This document shows positions 1 to 15,100 of a stretch of DNA of 64,000 bases, in pieces. Made by a program: the position numbers and the translations under genes. A model generated the notes under the pieces. It did no database searches. It was not told where the DNA came from and was given only the letters and a program-made list of their open reading frames with translations. The stretch lies in contig CP136065.1 of NCBI GenBank assembly GCA_032622095.1, forward strand, positions 35,374,732 to 35,438,731. The letters run 5' to 3'. Positions within the stretch are counted from its first letter, which is position 1. Each line of letters starts with the position of its first letter. The DNA is from Siphonodentalium dalli. Lineage: Eukaryota > Mollusca > Scaphopoda > Gadilida > Siphonodentaliidae.

Positions 1-60
1 ACTATCTTTAAGTAGCCGGGTTTTACTATCTTTAAGTAGCCGGGTTTTACTATCTTTAAG
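1..60. repeat. 24 bp tandem repeat, about 2.5 copies
   Basis: The unit ACTATCTTTAAGTAGCCGGG plus TTTT repeats exactly up to base 60 and abuts the polypyrimidine tract of the first exon. It continues off the left edge of the window. Confidence 0.9.
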
Positions 61-73
61 TATTGTTTTTCAG

Positions 74-187
74 GTTTCCGGCTGATTTAGAGAGTGGTCT
101 CCTGGAGGTGATATCCGCCCCTGCTGGGTTTTACCCGCAGCTCGACGCTCTCAAAGAAAACTTTGGTGATTCTAAGGATAGGGTCAA
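74..187 (+). CDS. MGAT4: MGAT4 exon a (first exon in the window)
   Basis: The acceptor is TTTTTCAG at 66-73 and the donor is AA|GTGAGT. The first base completes a codon from an upstream exon, so the intron before it is phase 1. It encodes [18 protein letters not shown] and continues to KDRVK, matching the GT54 segment ahead of the WRTKQN block. The donor splits the AAA lysine codon after two bases. Confidence 0.93.
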
Positions 188-3100
188 GTGAGTAGTAGTA
201 TGGAGAATCTTAGGTCAATGCATACTGATAAATATAGAATATGTGGCTGGTGCGTCGCTAAAACTGTTGATGTCCGTGAGGGGGATTGATGTAGGTGAGG
301 GTGATTTGAGCATGTGTTGAGTGGACATAAACAGTTTAAGCGACAGCATTAGCTACATATTTTATTTATCCTTTGCACAAAACTTACTGTCTACAGTAAA
401 CTAAATAATAACAAACCTCTGGATCGAACTGAATTTACAAAAGCTTCCACAATACATAATACAACATAATAAACAACATACGTTGACATCTTAGTTTGAT
501 TGAACATTCAATTTTGCACATAGGTGTATGAGTATCTCATTTAAATATTATATTCATATATTGTAATTATGATAATTACATGTACCGGTAATAACTACAC
601 GTAACATGTCATTCTAAGCTATGTACACCAATCCTACACAAATCCTACACAAATCTCCAGCAGTGCCCAGTGAACATAACATAACATGTATTATGTATTT
701 ATTATACCCCCTTTTAAAAAAAAAGGGGGGTATACTGTTTTGCAATTGTATGTGCGTCCGTCTGTACGTCCGTCCGATCTCTGTTCATGTCATAACTTGA
801 ACAATAGTGCTCGGATCTCAATGAAATTAGGTATGGATGTTCACTACTATGAGGACATTAAATAGAGGGTTCCATCGTTTTGTTCGGATTTTCCATTCTA
901 GAGTTATTCATCTTTGTTTATCTGGAAATGTTGAATTTTTGGTCCATCTGGTGTCGGTTCATGTCGTAACTTCATTAGCATATATATGTAATATTTCAGC
1001 TTGATTCGTATTTATGTTTTGTCCTCCTCGTGATCAGATATCACGTTTCTTTAATTAATTTGTTATACATCTGTTATTCACTGTTATTGAATTATATGAT
1101 ATATGACTATAATTGTACTTAAATATATGAATTTCAGTTGTCACTCCAAGTGAAGAACTGGCTAAAGTGACCCGACTTAATTACGCACCAACAAAATTAA
1201 CTCTCTATAGTGACTATGTTCATCATTGGCTAACTCCGTAAACTGTAATTATCGTTAGCCAATCACATACTGATACTCTAGGCAACTCAGTTGTATTCGC
1301 ACATTCCGCTACAGACAGTAGTTTTGGGCTAATCTACAAAATGCTCAAAACATGTATTTTGTGGGGGAAATATGTTCTTATTCAAGTTTTTTGTTTGTTA
1401 CTTAGATGACGCCCTTAAATTGTCTGGGTCAAGCAAATAATTATTATTCATGCCGTGGGAAATCCAGAGCAATTTTGATTATAGCGTATCTGTTATTTGC
1501 ATGATTATGCATTTTATCTTCTGCAAATTAGGGGATATAGAACCTGAAAAGAAGCAGAAGGGAAAAAGTAACTGAAAATAATGTTAATTTGAGACTATAG
1601 ATACTTCCCAGAAGATGAGGACTAAGCAGAATGAGGCCCATAGAGGGTGAATTTGGTTATGCTAGCCCACTGTGCAGGATAGCATCAAATTCACCCTATG
1701 GGGACCTCATTCTGCAAATTATAGACACACATTTTGCAAGCTTGGACACAGGGAAACTGGAGTACTTTTCGATCTTACTTGAATGAAAAAAATGAGCACA
1801 ATTATTTAATTCTGCTTAACCCTTTCAGTGCAAAGTCCAATTTTTGTATCAACCCATATTTCCTTGATCATTTTTTAAATTTATTGATTATAATAATGTG
1901 ATACATTGATGGAAAGAGCTTTTAGATATCACTTCCAGGAGGCCAGCTCTTTCCATCAATGTATCACATTATTATAATCAATCAATTTGAAAAATGATCA
2001 AGGAAATATGGGTTGATACAAAAATTGGACTTGGCACTGAAAGGGTTAAAATATTAAATACAGATTGATCGCAAATAAAAAGTTTGGTTTCCGGACCATG
2101 TTTCCAGCCCTGAGAAATGGGAATTTGACTTTGCGTGACCTTTCAAATTTTGTTAAAGTTGTTATTTCCAACATCTTTTTTAAAGATAAGCCCAGTAAGT
2201 GTTTCTCCAGGTAGTTTTCTCAGAATAATGGGTGGCGATAGCCGATATTAACAAATTAGCAAACCATTTACTAACTTAAATTTTTATTTCTTCATGCAGA
2301 TGGCGAACGAAACAGAACTTAGATTTTTCCTTCCTCATGCTGTATGCTAGCAGTCGAGGAGTGTATTACGTCCAGGTACATATTAACAAAACCAGAATAA
2401 AAAATATTTGATTACATGTCTGTTACTGAAAAACAAGTTGTTCCTCCGTCTCAGTGTATGTCATATTTTTTTCAAGCAATTTCACACATTTTTGTGGAAT
2501 TGATTGAATGAAAAACAGTATTCAAGAACAGACAGGGCTTGTCTTGCATCCCTCGAAATTAGGAAAACTATTTCACAGCAAATTTAATGCTTGCGAAGGC
2601 ATTTCCCATGGCATTGCTTATTGCTGAGGCCAATTTCAAGGACTGTGTCTTGTCATGTGTGATGATGCTAATCAGGGTTCATACCTGGAAAAGTTATGGA
2701 ATTCGAAAATTTGATTTCCATACCCTGGAAAAGTCTGGAAAATGGGACCTTTTCTCACCCAGTTATGGAAAAGGTCTTGAAAATTGGTGGGGGACTGGGA
2801 GAAGGTCCTGAAAAGTCAGTGCTGATTACTTACATGATGTCTAAATGACTGGCAACTGTTTGTTCAGGGTTAATATATCACTGCAGCAAACATGGGGTAG
2901 TCCACGGTGATCAACCATGAAAACATATAAAAGCGTAGACTCTATGGATGGTAAACACAATAGCTACTTACCCTATCTTCCTATAATTCAAACACTAATT
3001 CCAGTGACCTTTTCAAAATAAGGAATTTGTAAAGTCTTTCCCAATTTTGTTTTCAAATTCCCTGGTGTGACGTATGGGAAAGTTATTGAATTTGTTCATT

Positions 3101-6100
3101 GAAAAGTCTTGAAAAAATGATCAGGAAGTTTGGAAAAGGTATGGAAAAGTTATGGAATTTTGTTCAAAGGTAGATGTATGAACCATGTGCTTTTATTTTA
3201 TATTTCGGGTTACATGGTGTGACACATGTGTGGAATCACTTGAACAATATGACGAGGCCTAAGTTGATGGAACGGTGTTTTTTCTCAGGAACAGACCGTG
3301 TAATAAATTTAAAGATTTGAGCATGAAAATCTGTTGAAGACAGAACAAACATGATATTATAATGCTATTATTCTGGGAAAAAAACGTATCTGACATTATC
3401 AAGAACTTATGGAGATATAGACCAAGTCTTCTCGGTCCACAACAGCTTGAGATATCGGTCGGGATGATGTTGTTTTGGACCGATTCCCATCCCATTACTC
3501 TTATATAATGGAATTTTATTCAAAAGACATATTACATGTACACGTGGATCCCGAGCATATTAATCATCTGATATGTCCGTGATTCATCTGTCTTCAATAT
3601 GATATATCATTTACAGGGTTCCCGCCGTTCCTTGGATTCAAGGAACGGCCTTGAATTTGACAAGGTGTGGTTCAAGGCCTTGAAATCCTGGAATATGGGC
3701 CATGGGCTTTGAAAAGCCTTGAATATTCGCGATACAACAACACACCGATGATCCGCAATTAATCACCTCTTACATTTCCGGGTTTACGGTAAATGACCGC
3801 ATTGGAGCGAGATATAAATAGCGCAGTTATATTATAATAGAGCAGCGATGTATCGAGCATTCTCATTGGATAGTTGCAGTGATGTTGTCCAATCGCAAAG
3901 CGCGACGTATTATCGCATGTGACTGTCGTGTCAGTCTGCTAAAATGTTGTCGTGTTTGTACTGTTTTTCGATGATTGTTTTCGATAATTACCAATAAAAA
4001 ATGGGGAAATGCACATTCCAAGATTGTTGGTTAACTTCCGAAAGTTACAAAGACCGGTTAGTGATCGTTCTGGGCGACAGGTATTCTGCAAAATGCAAAC
4101 TTTGACTGAAAACATTTAGCGTGGCGAACATGTGAAAAGCCGCGTTGGATTCCCATGTGAAATCTGACAAACATCTTAAAGTTTTGAAGGACAAAAAAAA
4201 GACGCTACCATTTCCATTCGTAGTCGGACCTAAAAATGATTATCTGCATTGAATTGTGTGAGTATAATAATCTGGGAAAAGTACCAGGTATTATAGTACC
4301 CAACCTGAGTAATGTTAATAATTACTAACATGGCAATGTGTGATAGAATACTGATTAATTTATTTTAAGGCCTTGAAAATCCTTGAATTTTGGTATCAAA
4401 GGGCCTTGAAAATAGCTGAAAAATGTCGCGAAACGGCCTTGAATAGCCTTAAATTTGATCAGTCCTTGCTTGCAGGAACCCTGATTTACCATGATAGAAA
4501 AAGGTATAGTGATGATACGATCGTTTAATGTATTCTTTACATGCATTTTCTGATAGCAGGATCAAAATTCTCTGTAAAATGTGGCTTTATTTACTTATTA
4601 ATCTCATTGCTTTGACATTCAAATGAACTCTGATATCATCATGCTTGGGGAAAAGCTGCCCTCTATGTTCATATATGCAAAGCTACCATTTGACCTACAG
4701 TAATGCCCTAAGTAAACGACTCCTTAACCACAGCAGAATTATGGGTAACTTTTCAGGATTTAGTCGGAAATATGGCTTGTTGCCATTCATCGGAATGGTC
4801 TCCCCGAGAGCTTTCCGATGAATGGCAACAAGCCATATTTCCGACTAAATCCTGAAAAGTTACCCATAATTCTGCTGTGGTTAAGGAGTCGATTACTTAG
4901 AGCATTACTGTAATCCGAAGACAGTCAAGCAAGATAACTCCCGCCCATGATTCTGGGTGTAAAGTCCATTATAGAAGAGTAACAGGATGTAACCGATATC
5001 CCGATATCCCAAACTGTTGTGGACCGAGACTTGTTCAAAAGGAGATATGGAAACCTGAGTCCTGAAAATTTCCAGGATGTTATCAGGAATAGCTTATAAT
5101 GCATGTATAGCTAGAGTATAGGCTAGAGTTTAGATAAATCTAGTCCAGGGACCTACCTAGATGTGTTAAATAGAGGGAGAAGTTATAAAGACTGAAGTTC
5201 AATTAGCTCGTGCACCTTTGGCCATTAACCTTTCATGATGGGAGCTGTGCTAGTGCAGCATTAAAGATCCTGTGCCAGTGCATTCTCTTTTATATACAAG
5301 TCTTCCATAGGTAGCCTTGCATATATAAGAGAATGCACTGGCTTACAAGGTCAAGGTAAATATTGTTAGGTCAATGTATTCTCTTATATATGTGAGGCTC
5401 CCTATGGGATATAAGAGAATGCATTGGCACAGGGTTTTTGCAAAATTTCAAGAAGCTGCAGTCATAGAAGGGTTAGTGATCCAATAAGTATTATTCAGTT
5501 CATGAATCTATGTATAATCCCACTATAATCAGTAAATACACATTATAGTCCGCAGATACACTTTAAATGCACTGTTTATTCATGTGAATGCATAAATAGC
5601 AGAGATAAATAATACATTAATACCTGTGTTCTCAGGCAATTACATTTGGGAAATTGGATGAGGGAGGAAGGCTATTTATTTTAGTCAAGCAACACTTCTG
5701 TCTCCATTGATTATGATAGAGCGATTTCTACTACTGCACACAATGCAGTTAGATCATATTATCTGGTTGTGATATAATCACTTTGATCATGTTGCAATTA
5801 GATCTATTTTCTCATGAATTCAATGGGTAATTATTAAAGTGGTAGTACATATGTTTATTAATTGGCGGAAATTTAATAAGAATTTCCAAAAACTGTTTTA
5901 TTACAACTTTTGGTAGTACTATTGAACATGCTTTCGCCACACATTCAGATGTAGACACTATTGCTGATTTTGTATTTTGGTTTTGTATTTGGTTGTAGTT
6001 GTATGGTAGAGGCATGCATATGACGCCCATGCCTCAATCAATGCATCTTTTTTTTCATAAGTCCAAAATGTCTTGCCGCTCTTGACTCAGCCAATCAACT

Positions 6101-9100
6101 TGAACTTGAAGGACGCTGCATGCCATTTTGTTGTTCTGAAATAAAACTTTTCACATGTGATCATATTAATAGTTGAATCTGATTGACTAATCAGAATAAA
6201 TTGCATGACTCAATCAGAGAATCAAAATTATTTGATACATTGCGACTGCGTGACAAAATGTTTGCGATTTTCAACCGGACATGCTAAAATTTGGCCCGTA
6301 ACCGGTGCCCGATATTTATACTACAACAAATAGTTCATCTTGTGTGTCAGGCTTGAGAGCACAGTATTTGTATTTTTTTGGCTTTATGCTTGTTCTTATC
6401 ACAGGGTGATAGATCGACACTTAACTGTCTTTTGCATTTTCGAATGTGGAGGGATATATGTGCATGCTGCATGAACCGTCCAATCAAACCGCACAATAAT
6501 GTTCAATCGTCACAGCATGTCAGCCTATAGATACAGTAATGTCCTAAATAATCGACCCCTAAACCACGGCAGAATTATTGGAAATTTTTCAGGATTTAGT
6601 CTCGGTGAGAGCTTTCCGATGAATGGCAACAAGTCATATTTCCGACTAAATCCTGAAAAAATTCCCCAAAATTCTACTGTGGTTAAAGGGTCATATACTT
6701 CGGGCATTACTGTACCTGTGTTGCGAATGTAACTTTTTCCTTCCTATATTAAGAGAGAATTTGCAAACAGAACCATCCATTAAACCAAAATGTTTGCCAA
6801 CAAACATTACAGTAAACCATGGTAAAGATTAATATTGACCTGCCCTGTGGGCAGAAAACCTATTTGGTGTTTGGAATATAGAGGTGGCACATTATAGAAA
6901 TTTTATTTAATGAGAATATATTGTGCTGCAGTTTGTTTTGAGTGGAAATAGATTCCATTTGTCGACATTTTAATATGAGGATGTTTAAAAGAATAAATGG
7001 ATCCCTTTTACAGTTTACTATTATAAACATATTTCCGGTAGCTTCCCTTTACAAGAAAAGCATTCCATCCACTAATTTTCAGTTACCTTTATTTGCATTA
7101 TTGCTTTGTCTAATGTTGTTGTTTATGTGTCTTGTGATGTTTTGTTCATAGATTTAATATGCTGGTGCTTCCCTCTGTTGATTTTGTAGCATTCAAGATT
7201 AGGTAAATACCTCAATTATAATGATTGACTAATTTCAGTTTAACTCAATTTTTAAAATTATTTTTTGTGATATAGTTTAAAGGGAGACTATATAGCTAAA
7301 TCTAATAATTTATTGTGCCAACTTCTACTGTATTCAGAAGATTGCAGCTTATGCAACAGTTAATACATGGCTTATGCCTTTAACCCTTTCAGTGCCAGGG
7401 GCCGATCTCATCGGCCCTAATTTACGGTCTGTAAAATCGGCCCTAAAAAATAAAAAAATAAGTTTTTTTTTTTTTTTTAGATTTTTAAAAAATTATTAAA
7501 ATTGAAACAATTGTAAAAAATAATAACAAATGATGAAAAATTGTTAGGCCAATGCATTCTCTTATATATGCGAGGCGACCTATGGTCGACTCGCATATAT
7601 AAGAGAATGCATTGGCACAGACCTGGCACTCAAAGGGTAACAAGCCTTTCATCTATTTTCGTTTATAATTATCAATTATGCATATTCCTTTGTGTATGTG
7701 GGTGTATTTAGCACTCAATCTTATCTCAAGTGAAATCCTCTGTTGCATATTATTTAGTCAGTATAACAGAGTCTCTTTTAAAAGCAAAACGATAATAATA
7801 TCAGATTTATGTCTCTAAAACTCGACTCATATTTCATTTCTAGGATGACGCGACTTTCCTAAGATGTTTTTTCCAAATATGGAATGCATGCCTGGTGAAG
7901 TTAAAGTGCATGAGGATCGTACAGTAATGCCCTAAATAATCGACTCCTTAACCGCAGCAGAATTATGGGTAATTTTCAGGATTTAGTCGAAAATATGGCT
8001 TGTTGCCATTCATCGGAAAGCTCTCAGTGAGAGCTTTCCGATGAATGGCAACAAGTCATATTGCCAACTAAATCCTGAAAAGTTACCCATAATTCTGCTG
8101 TGGTTAAGAAGTCGATTATTTAGGGCATTACTGTAGTATTCATTAGCAGTTATGTAAACAACATGATGCTTACAAATAGTCAGAAATAAATATCATTGAC
8201 TGATTAAAATTTAAAGATAATCTCTTCTAGATTGCATTGTGTATAATAAATTATGAATGTGTCGTCTGCATTCTGTGTTATAAAATTTGGTGTTTTTCGC
8301 TATGCATGGGAAAATTAACGTCCAATCTTGCAATTTAAACCAACCACAAAGAAGTGTTTGTAATTGTTATTAGCTTTTTGTAATTGTTATTGACTTTTTA
8401 TAGTAACTGGATTCCGCCTTGTAATGAGCTGTTGTGGCACAACCAATGAAATATCACCCAGTCTGAGACATGACCAATGGGATGGAGGGAATACCATCAA
8501 TACAGAAATTAAATCTGAATCATAGTTCAAGAGACTTAAATCTTATAATATTATCGTCAGCTTTTAAAAGAGACTGTATGACAGATGGCTTGATGAATAG
8601 CTAGATTATATCTGCAGTTTATTTCGCTCTAAAATACAACCAGAGTATGAACTTGGATTCAAATTAGAGTTTCATATTAAAAATATAAAGTCAAACAGTA
8701 TCTCTATTGAGTGGAACCAAGCCGCCGTTCATTTGAAACCTTACGGCTGCAGAAGCTCACCAGGTCCAAGATCTCAGCATCTCAACTTGATGTGATATGG
8801 AGACCTGGATCACTTCATTGTTGTGGTATTATGTGTGGATTTAGATAAAGTCTCCCTTTAATAGCTCAGTTAACAAACGCATTCTCACACTAACATTTTT
8901 GTTGTGTTAATATTTAGTTGATTTATTTTACTTCATAACAATTTCAGGATTTCATTTTTGCTTAAGAAAAATTACCTCCGTCAAATGTATGTGTATAGAT
9001 AAAAAACATATCAATAGGATTCTAAAGAAATGTTACACAAATCTAACATATAGCTTATAAAGTTATCCATAGGATTAATGGAATCAAGTTCAAAATTATA

Positions 9101-12100
9101 AAAATCCAATTCAATGTTATAATAATTACTTGGATGTACAGAGAACAGAGTTTAATTTTCAGATGTAAACAATAGAATGCTCTGGAACATAGTTAGATAT
9201 GATTTTCCTTCATGGCTCATGTCTTTTGAACATTCCCATAAATTCCAGTAGACATTTTGAATGATGTTGTGATAACATAGTCAAAACTAAATGTGAGGAC
9301 AGTATTGATAGTCCATCAGATAAGCCACTCCTAACAACAGTGGCAGCTTAATCAACAGCTTTTCAGTTCAGATAAAGCTTATGCTCAGACATATGAAAAC
9401 CAATCCGTGGCTACAACACCAATATTATGTTATTGCAGTAGATTTCTTGATGATTGAATGTCATATGATTATGGACGATTACCGGTATCATAATAGACTT
9501 CTGTAGGTATAAATTAATTTGCAAATATTTTACTGAACATGAATTGTTCTGAATTTTACTGACTGTTATTGCAGATTCGGCATTTATGATCTGAACATAC
9601 CGTAATGCCCTAATTAATCGACTCCTTAACCACAGCATAATTATGGGTAACTTTTCAGGATTTAGTCGGAAATATGGCTTGTTGCCATTCATCGGAAAGC
9701 TCTCCCCGAGAACTTTCCGATGAATGGCAACAAGCCATATTTCCGACTAAATCCTGAAAAGTTACCCATAATTCTGCTGTGGTTAAGGAGTCGCTTACTT
9801 AGAGCATTACTGTATACTCATTTTAGTCTTCCTATTCTATCTTTGAAACATACTAAAGACTTTCTATTATCTATTATTCAAGCCTACATTAACTATCTTA
9901 TTTATTATATTAATTCTGTTAATAATTGCAAATATATAAATAGTTCTACATACAAACGTTATATTTATACTGCTTTCCTAACTATGTAAGATATTATAAA
10001 TTGTTGATGACACCTTGAGTAACTAATTAACAAAGAAATTAATGTAGTTTTTCTGTGTTTTATTGACAAATGCAATTCAGTGTGAGATGGGGACATCGTG
10101 TGCACCATAGATCGGTTCAAACTAAATGACCAAACAGCATCAGTCCCATATTCCTTAACCCTTTACCCAACAGAACGGCCCTGTGCCAATGCATTCTCTT
10201 ATATATGCGAGTCGACCATAGGTCGCCTCGCATATATAAGAGAATGCATTGGCTTAACACATTAAAAATTATAAAATTGTTAAAGAATGTAAGAAAAAAT
10301 GGTAAAAAGTGTTAAAAAAAGATTTTTTTTAGGCCAATGCATTCTCTTATATATGCGAGGCGACCTATGGTCGACTCGCATATATAAGAGAATGCATTGG
10401 CACAGGGCATAACTGTAACCATCACAATGTGGTCAATGAGCCGGTTCCAATGATATCCATATTTGTATGGTTTTATTGAGACAGACCCAAGATAATTTAG
10501 GTTGTTGATGCTTTATTTGGCCGTTTTTGGCCGTTTTGTTGGGTAAAGGGTTAACGTAACATAGCAACACTGCATTCATTTCTTATATTTATATAGTTTT
10601 TTGCTCATAATGTGAACTGAAATAATTGTTATTACTTATTTCTTTTTTTAATGTTTTGAGATTATCCGTTCCATATATATTATGTGACACTGTCCTCTGG
10701 CTTAGCGTTATAATTAGCTTTCAATTCTGATTACTGTTAAGTCTTGCATGGCTATCTGTTAACCCTCAATAACAGTATTATAGCAAATAGCAATACATCC
10801 CAAGCCTGAATTAAGTCCACCTACAGCCGATTGCTTCAACTTAAAACTTAATAAAACAAAATATATGAGAAAGAAGAATAACAAATGAGAGAGTAGGCAC
10901 CTGCGAATGTTCGAGATTCGATTCGATGTGAATTTTGTTCAAGGATCGATTCAATTCAATAGGATTGTGAAATTTGATAAAAAAATTTAATCCTCGTGCA
11001 TCGGGATACTCATGAAACTTTCTCTGATATATAAATAAAAATGTCATTAAAGCATTGACTGAATCTCAGTTAACAGAAGGGAGATATCCCCATATTTATG
11101 TGTATTGTATCAATTATTAGGGTAATCACCAGTCTGGACTCCTTGACCTCTAGGCATACTTTACTGAGGCGGACAATGTTTGCTGAATTTGATAAACATG
11201 TGGGTCAGTGCAAAATGACCAAAAACAATAGAGTTATCCTGCCTACTCTGTATTTGTCAATCCGCAGTTTGCTTACTCCCCTTGCATCCAAGTATGATGC
11301 CACGTGCTGAGTTAAACATCGGTTCTCTGCGTTAGTTCCCAAAATATTTTCATCTATAGTATTCACAGTGCCTCCTCCTTATCCCATTTCATTTATCAAT
11401 TAAATTTTCCAGTATAATCAGCCAAAATATTCCATGATGAAGTGATAAATTACTCGTCGTTTTTTCTATAATCGCCGGTTTCCGAAAACAAATTGATTGT
11501 TAATGCTGCCAAACTGTTAATTACGGTAGTATGGTTCGATGTGAAATATTCGCCAGATTCGAGGTTCGCAGGAACCTATGAGAGAGAGAGACAAATTACA
11601 TGCGCACATTCAGGTGCACCATCCTAGACATAGAAGAGAGACATCATACCTTGCCCTGTCCTGCTCTCATACATACGACATATGTGCAGTGTGTGTTTAA
11701 AGGCAAACATAGTGTTCGGAAATGTTTAGTATCATTGTTCAACTTACCACGGAGGCAGTGTAACCACATACAGGGTATATAATAGCTTGTCTAGGACCAA
11801 CTTTTGTGCTTCGTTTAGTTTAAATCCCAATATCAAATATTTGTCTTTAGAAGAAATATAAAATTCCCCTTAATAAAACAGCTGAAGTTGTATATATGCT
11901 TTATTTTCTTATCCAATGTACATAACATGTCATTGATATGTAGCATTCATATTTTCTGGATTTAAAGTTCCAAACACAATGTGCAGCTTTATTTTCTGCC
12001 ATAAACAATAGAAATAGTAAATTTTAACTATACTGTAACTATTGATTCACAGAGATTACTTAAACTTTTGTAGGTTTGTTTTAAAATTTTTTATTGATAT

Positions 12101-15100
12101 TATGGAATGTGATATGATATGAAATTTCTGATAATCAGATTTTGTTATCAGCATTTCTTATTGTATTGGCCATTTTTAAGAGGTTTATAAGGAAAATGAT
12201 GGATAACTGAAATTTGTTTCTTTCGTACTATGAAACATGTTGTAATTACTTTGCATAATTGGGAGTGCATTTTTCAATTTATTATGTTCTCCCATATATA
12301 CTATCTACTATTATCCAGCTTGAAGAGTTTAATATTTCTCCAAATTATTCAATGATATCACTTATATAGATTCACATTGATCCTGGTGTATTAGGTAATA
12401 AGTGACAGCCAAGAATAACAAGTTGAAACTTTTTTGAATGGCTATTTTTCTATCAATTTATTTGATTCAGTTTTGGAAGATAAAAATAATTTTCACTCCT
12501 TATTTTTCCCAGTTCAAAAAAGAAAGAATGGTATTCATAACGGACATTAAAGGGATGGGGGCGGCCTTCGTTGTATAATTTAGAAATAACATTTATCAAA
12601 TTATGATAATTTCCTTAAGAATATACTAATAGTATAGCATAATGATGATATGAATGCGAAATTATTCACAAAACACGCTTTGTGTCAGAGAAACTTCAGG
12701 TCGAGTATTGTTTAGTTTCCCACAAAAATTGCAGTGAATTGTTCATTTGCAGAGTCATAATATTGCATCATTTCCTTATTTAGATTTGTGCGCATTGTAC
12801 GTTGGTTGTAAAACCCCTAATTTGTGCATCTACAACTTACAACTCAATACTATCATATAGTAAATTCCTTATTTGGTATGTATTACAATATGTAGGTTAG
12901 GAGAAAATACTAACTGGATTGAAAAATATTCATCGCTTTGCAAAAACAATTATATTATGTACATGTTTTCTGTCTGATCATTTCCCAATCATGAAGTAAC
13001 GTGGATTAGCTGAATTTTGAACTGACAGCAGTTAGAATGGGTCGATTAAAATAGAATTTCGTGTGATTTGAATGCGATTGTTGATGGCACGGTTTTTCTT
13101 TTAATTTCAGCTTGAAGATGATGTCGTGGCTAAACCAGGGTACTTAAATTTAATGAAATATTTTGCGCTCAATCAGAAAAACAACGAATGGCTCCTTCTT
13201 GAGTTCTCGAACCTAGGCTTTATTGGTAAGTTAATTAATTTCCTAAGTTAATAAATTTCCTAATTTTTTGATTTTTCAAAATCAATTCGAAATTTACTCA
13301 GTCTTGACATTCATGCACAAAGTTGGTGTCTTTGTTGTCGCAAATCAGGTTTTATTATGGTATAAATAAACCCCTTTCAGTTGGCTTTGACAGATGATCT
13401 CATGAACTTCTACTCTGTCTACGAGATTCATGGCATCATCCAACTATGACAAAATAACATGGGAGCATTAATTAACTAGCACTTTCAACTGTCATACAAC
13501 CTGCTGTAAATCAATTCTAATGTCACTTAATTGCATGCGAGTAAATATGAAACAACAAATTTAGGAGAGGCTACCACAGATAATTATTTTATCATTCATA
13601 TTTTCCCATTCCTTTCACTCTTCTAAGCCTTACATGATTGGACCATCCTGCAATTTTGTGTTAACTCTGTGCCAATGCATTATCTTATATATGCAAGTCT
13701 GCCATAAGGAGCCTCGCATATATAAGAGAATGCATTGGCCTAACAATATTTACCTCGATCTTGTAAGCCAGTGCATTCTCTTATATATGCGAGGCTCCCA
13801 TAGCCTCATTTTTTGTATGTCTGTTATCTGCACATTTTCCCTGAACATCCCTCCAAATGGGAGACTCGCATATATAAGAGAATGCACTGGCACATGATCT
13901 TTAATGTTGCACCAGCGCAGCTCCCGTCATGAAAGGGTTAACATACTTGATATGCTACCATTTAGCTAAAACTCTGTACCGGCTATATACAGTAATGTTC
14001 TAATTAATCGACCTCTTAACCACAGCAGAATTATGGGTAACTTTTCAGGATTTAGTCGGAAATATGGCTTGTTGCCATTCATCGGAAAACTCTCGCTGAG
14101 AGCTTTCTGATGAATGGCAACAAGCCATATTTCCGACTAAATCCTGAAAAGTTACCCATAATTCTGCTGTGGTTAAGAGGTCGATTAATTAGAGCATTAC
14201 TGTGTAAAATACATTTTTATTTATTTCAATAACAGTTATAAAAATAAGATCTAATCCCATGTATCTATTGTAAATAAGAAAAACATGACTGAAAGTGATC
14301 ACCTATACCAGTAAGTAAAGAGAAATGACTGAAAGTCACCACCTATACCAGTAAGAAAAGGATTAGTCCGTTATTGGTGTTATTCCCTGGATAATTATAT
14401 ATAGAATACACTCATAGTAGCCGAGAATACCAAATTTTCACCACAAGTGGAATTGTGGGTTTAACCATGAGCCTTTTGGCAAGTGGTTAAGACATTACCA
14501 AAAGTGGTGAAAATTTTGTACTCTCGGCTACTATGAGTGTATTTTATTTATGCCATAATTATTATTTTTGATTTGTTCCACGAATTCAACTACTCCGCTG
14601 TTTACTTTGAATGTGTATCTGCAGTGCAGATTCTGCACTGAGAGACACAAACATGACGCTATAAGGAATGTGCATCATGCATAGTGATGCATACATTTAC
14701 ATCATGACATTAGCCTGTTCTGAGCGATTAGTCACTTGGAATTACCATTCATATGTTTCCTATAGTTCATATAACACTAGCAAGCTACAATGCTACATTT
14801 GATTGAAATACAGGCGATTTTCCTCATATCTAATTTATATCATGACAACTTCCAATTTTAAATGAATGCGACATAGGAACTATTTTGCTAACTACGATGT
14901 AGTTCTACTATTAGTATAAACGTTTAACACATGAAATTACGTTTGAACATTTACACCCACAGTAGAAATTTATAACCACAATAGGAAGCTGTATCCACAG
15001 TAGGGACCTGTAGGGTGTAAAGATGAAGTTCACAAAATATATGTTATACACATAATAGAAAAGGCTATTAAGGTATAAATTCTCATATCCTTGTATGTAT

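Larger units (their letters stand above)
188..2299 (+). other. MGAT4 intron (2.1 kb)
   Basis: A phase 2 GT-AG intron. It holds a HINE-like element near 703-1000, one FB-C foldback near 1498-1745 and one TTAA-B4 palindrome at 1816-2048. I see nothing recognisable in 188-700, 1000-1490 or 2050-2290. Confidence 0.85.
2376..13110 (+). other. MGAT4 intron (10.7 kb), packed with MITEs
   Basis: The largest intron. It contains three hAT-like elements, four PalA palindromes, and TTAA elements of types B1, B2 and B3, all listed separately. The stretches 5480-6530, 6715-7378, 8590-9598, 9815-10150 and 11590-13110 show no repeat family or exon that I can recognise. Confidence 0.9.

Noticed and set aside
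2587-2811. A 74-codon frame near exon b
   Set aside because: It lies in the intron and overlaps the left end of a hAT-like element. No similarity to GT54 sequence and not in frame with exon b.
9411-9989. Divergent frames sharing [16 protein letters not shown] around 9,700 (also at 37,033 and 6,499)
   Set aside because: Both strands of a PalA palindrome encode the same peptide because of the symmetry. It is not conserved as protein.
10170-10400. Strong hairpins followed by T-runs, resembling intrinsic terminators or microRNA precursors
   Set aside because: The DNA is eukaryotic, the hairpins are parts of TTAA elements repeated many times, and the arms are far longer and more perfect than typical miRNA precursors.
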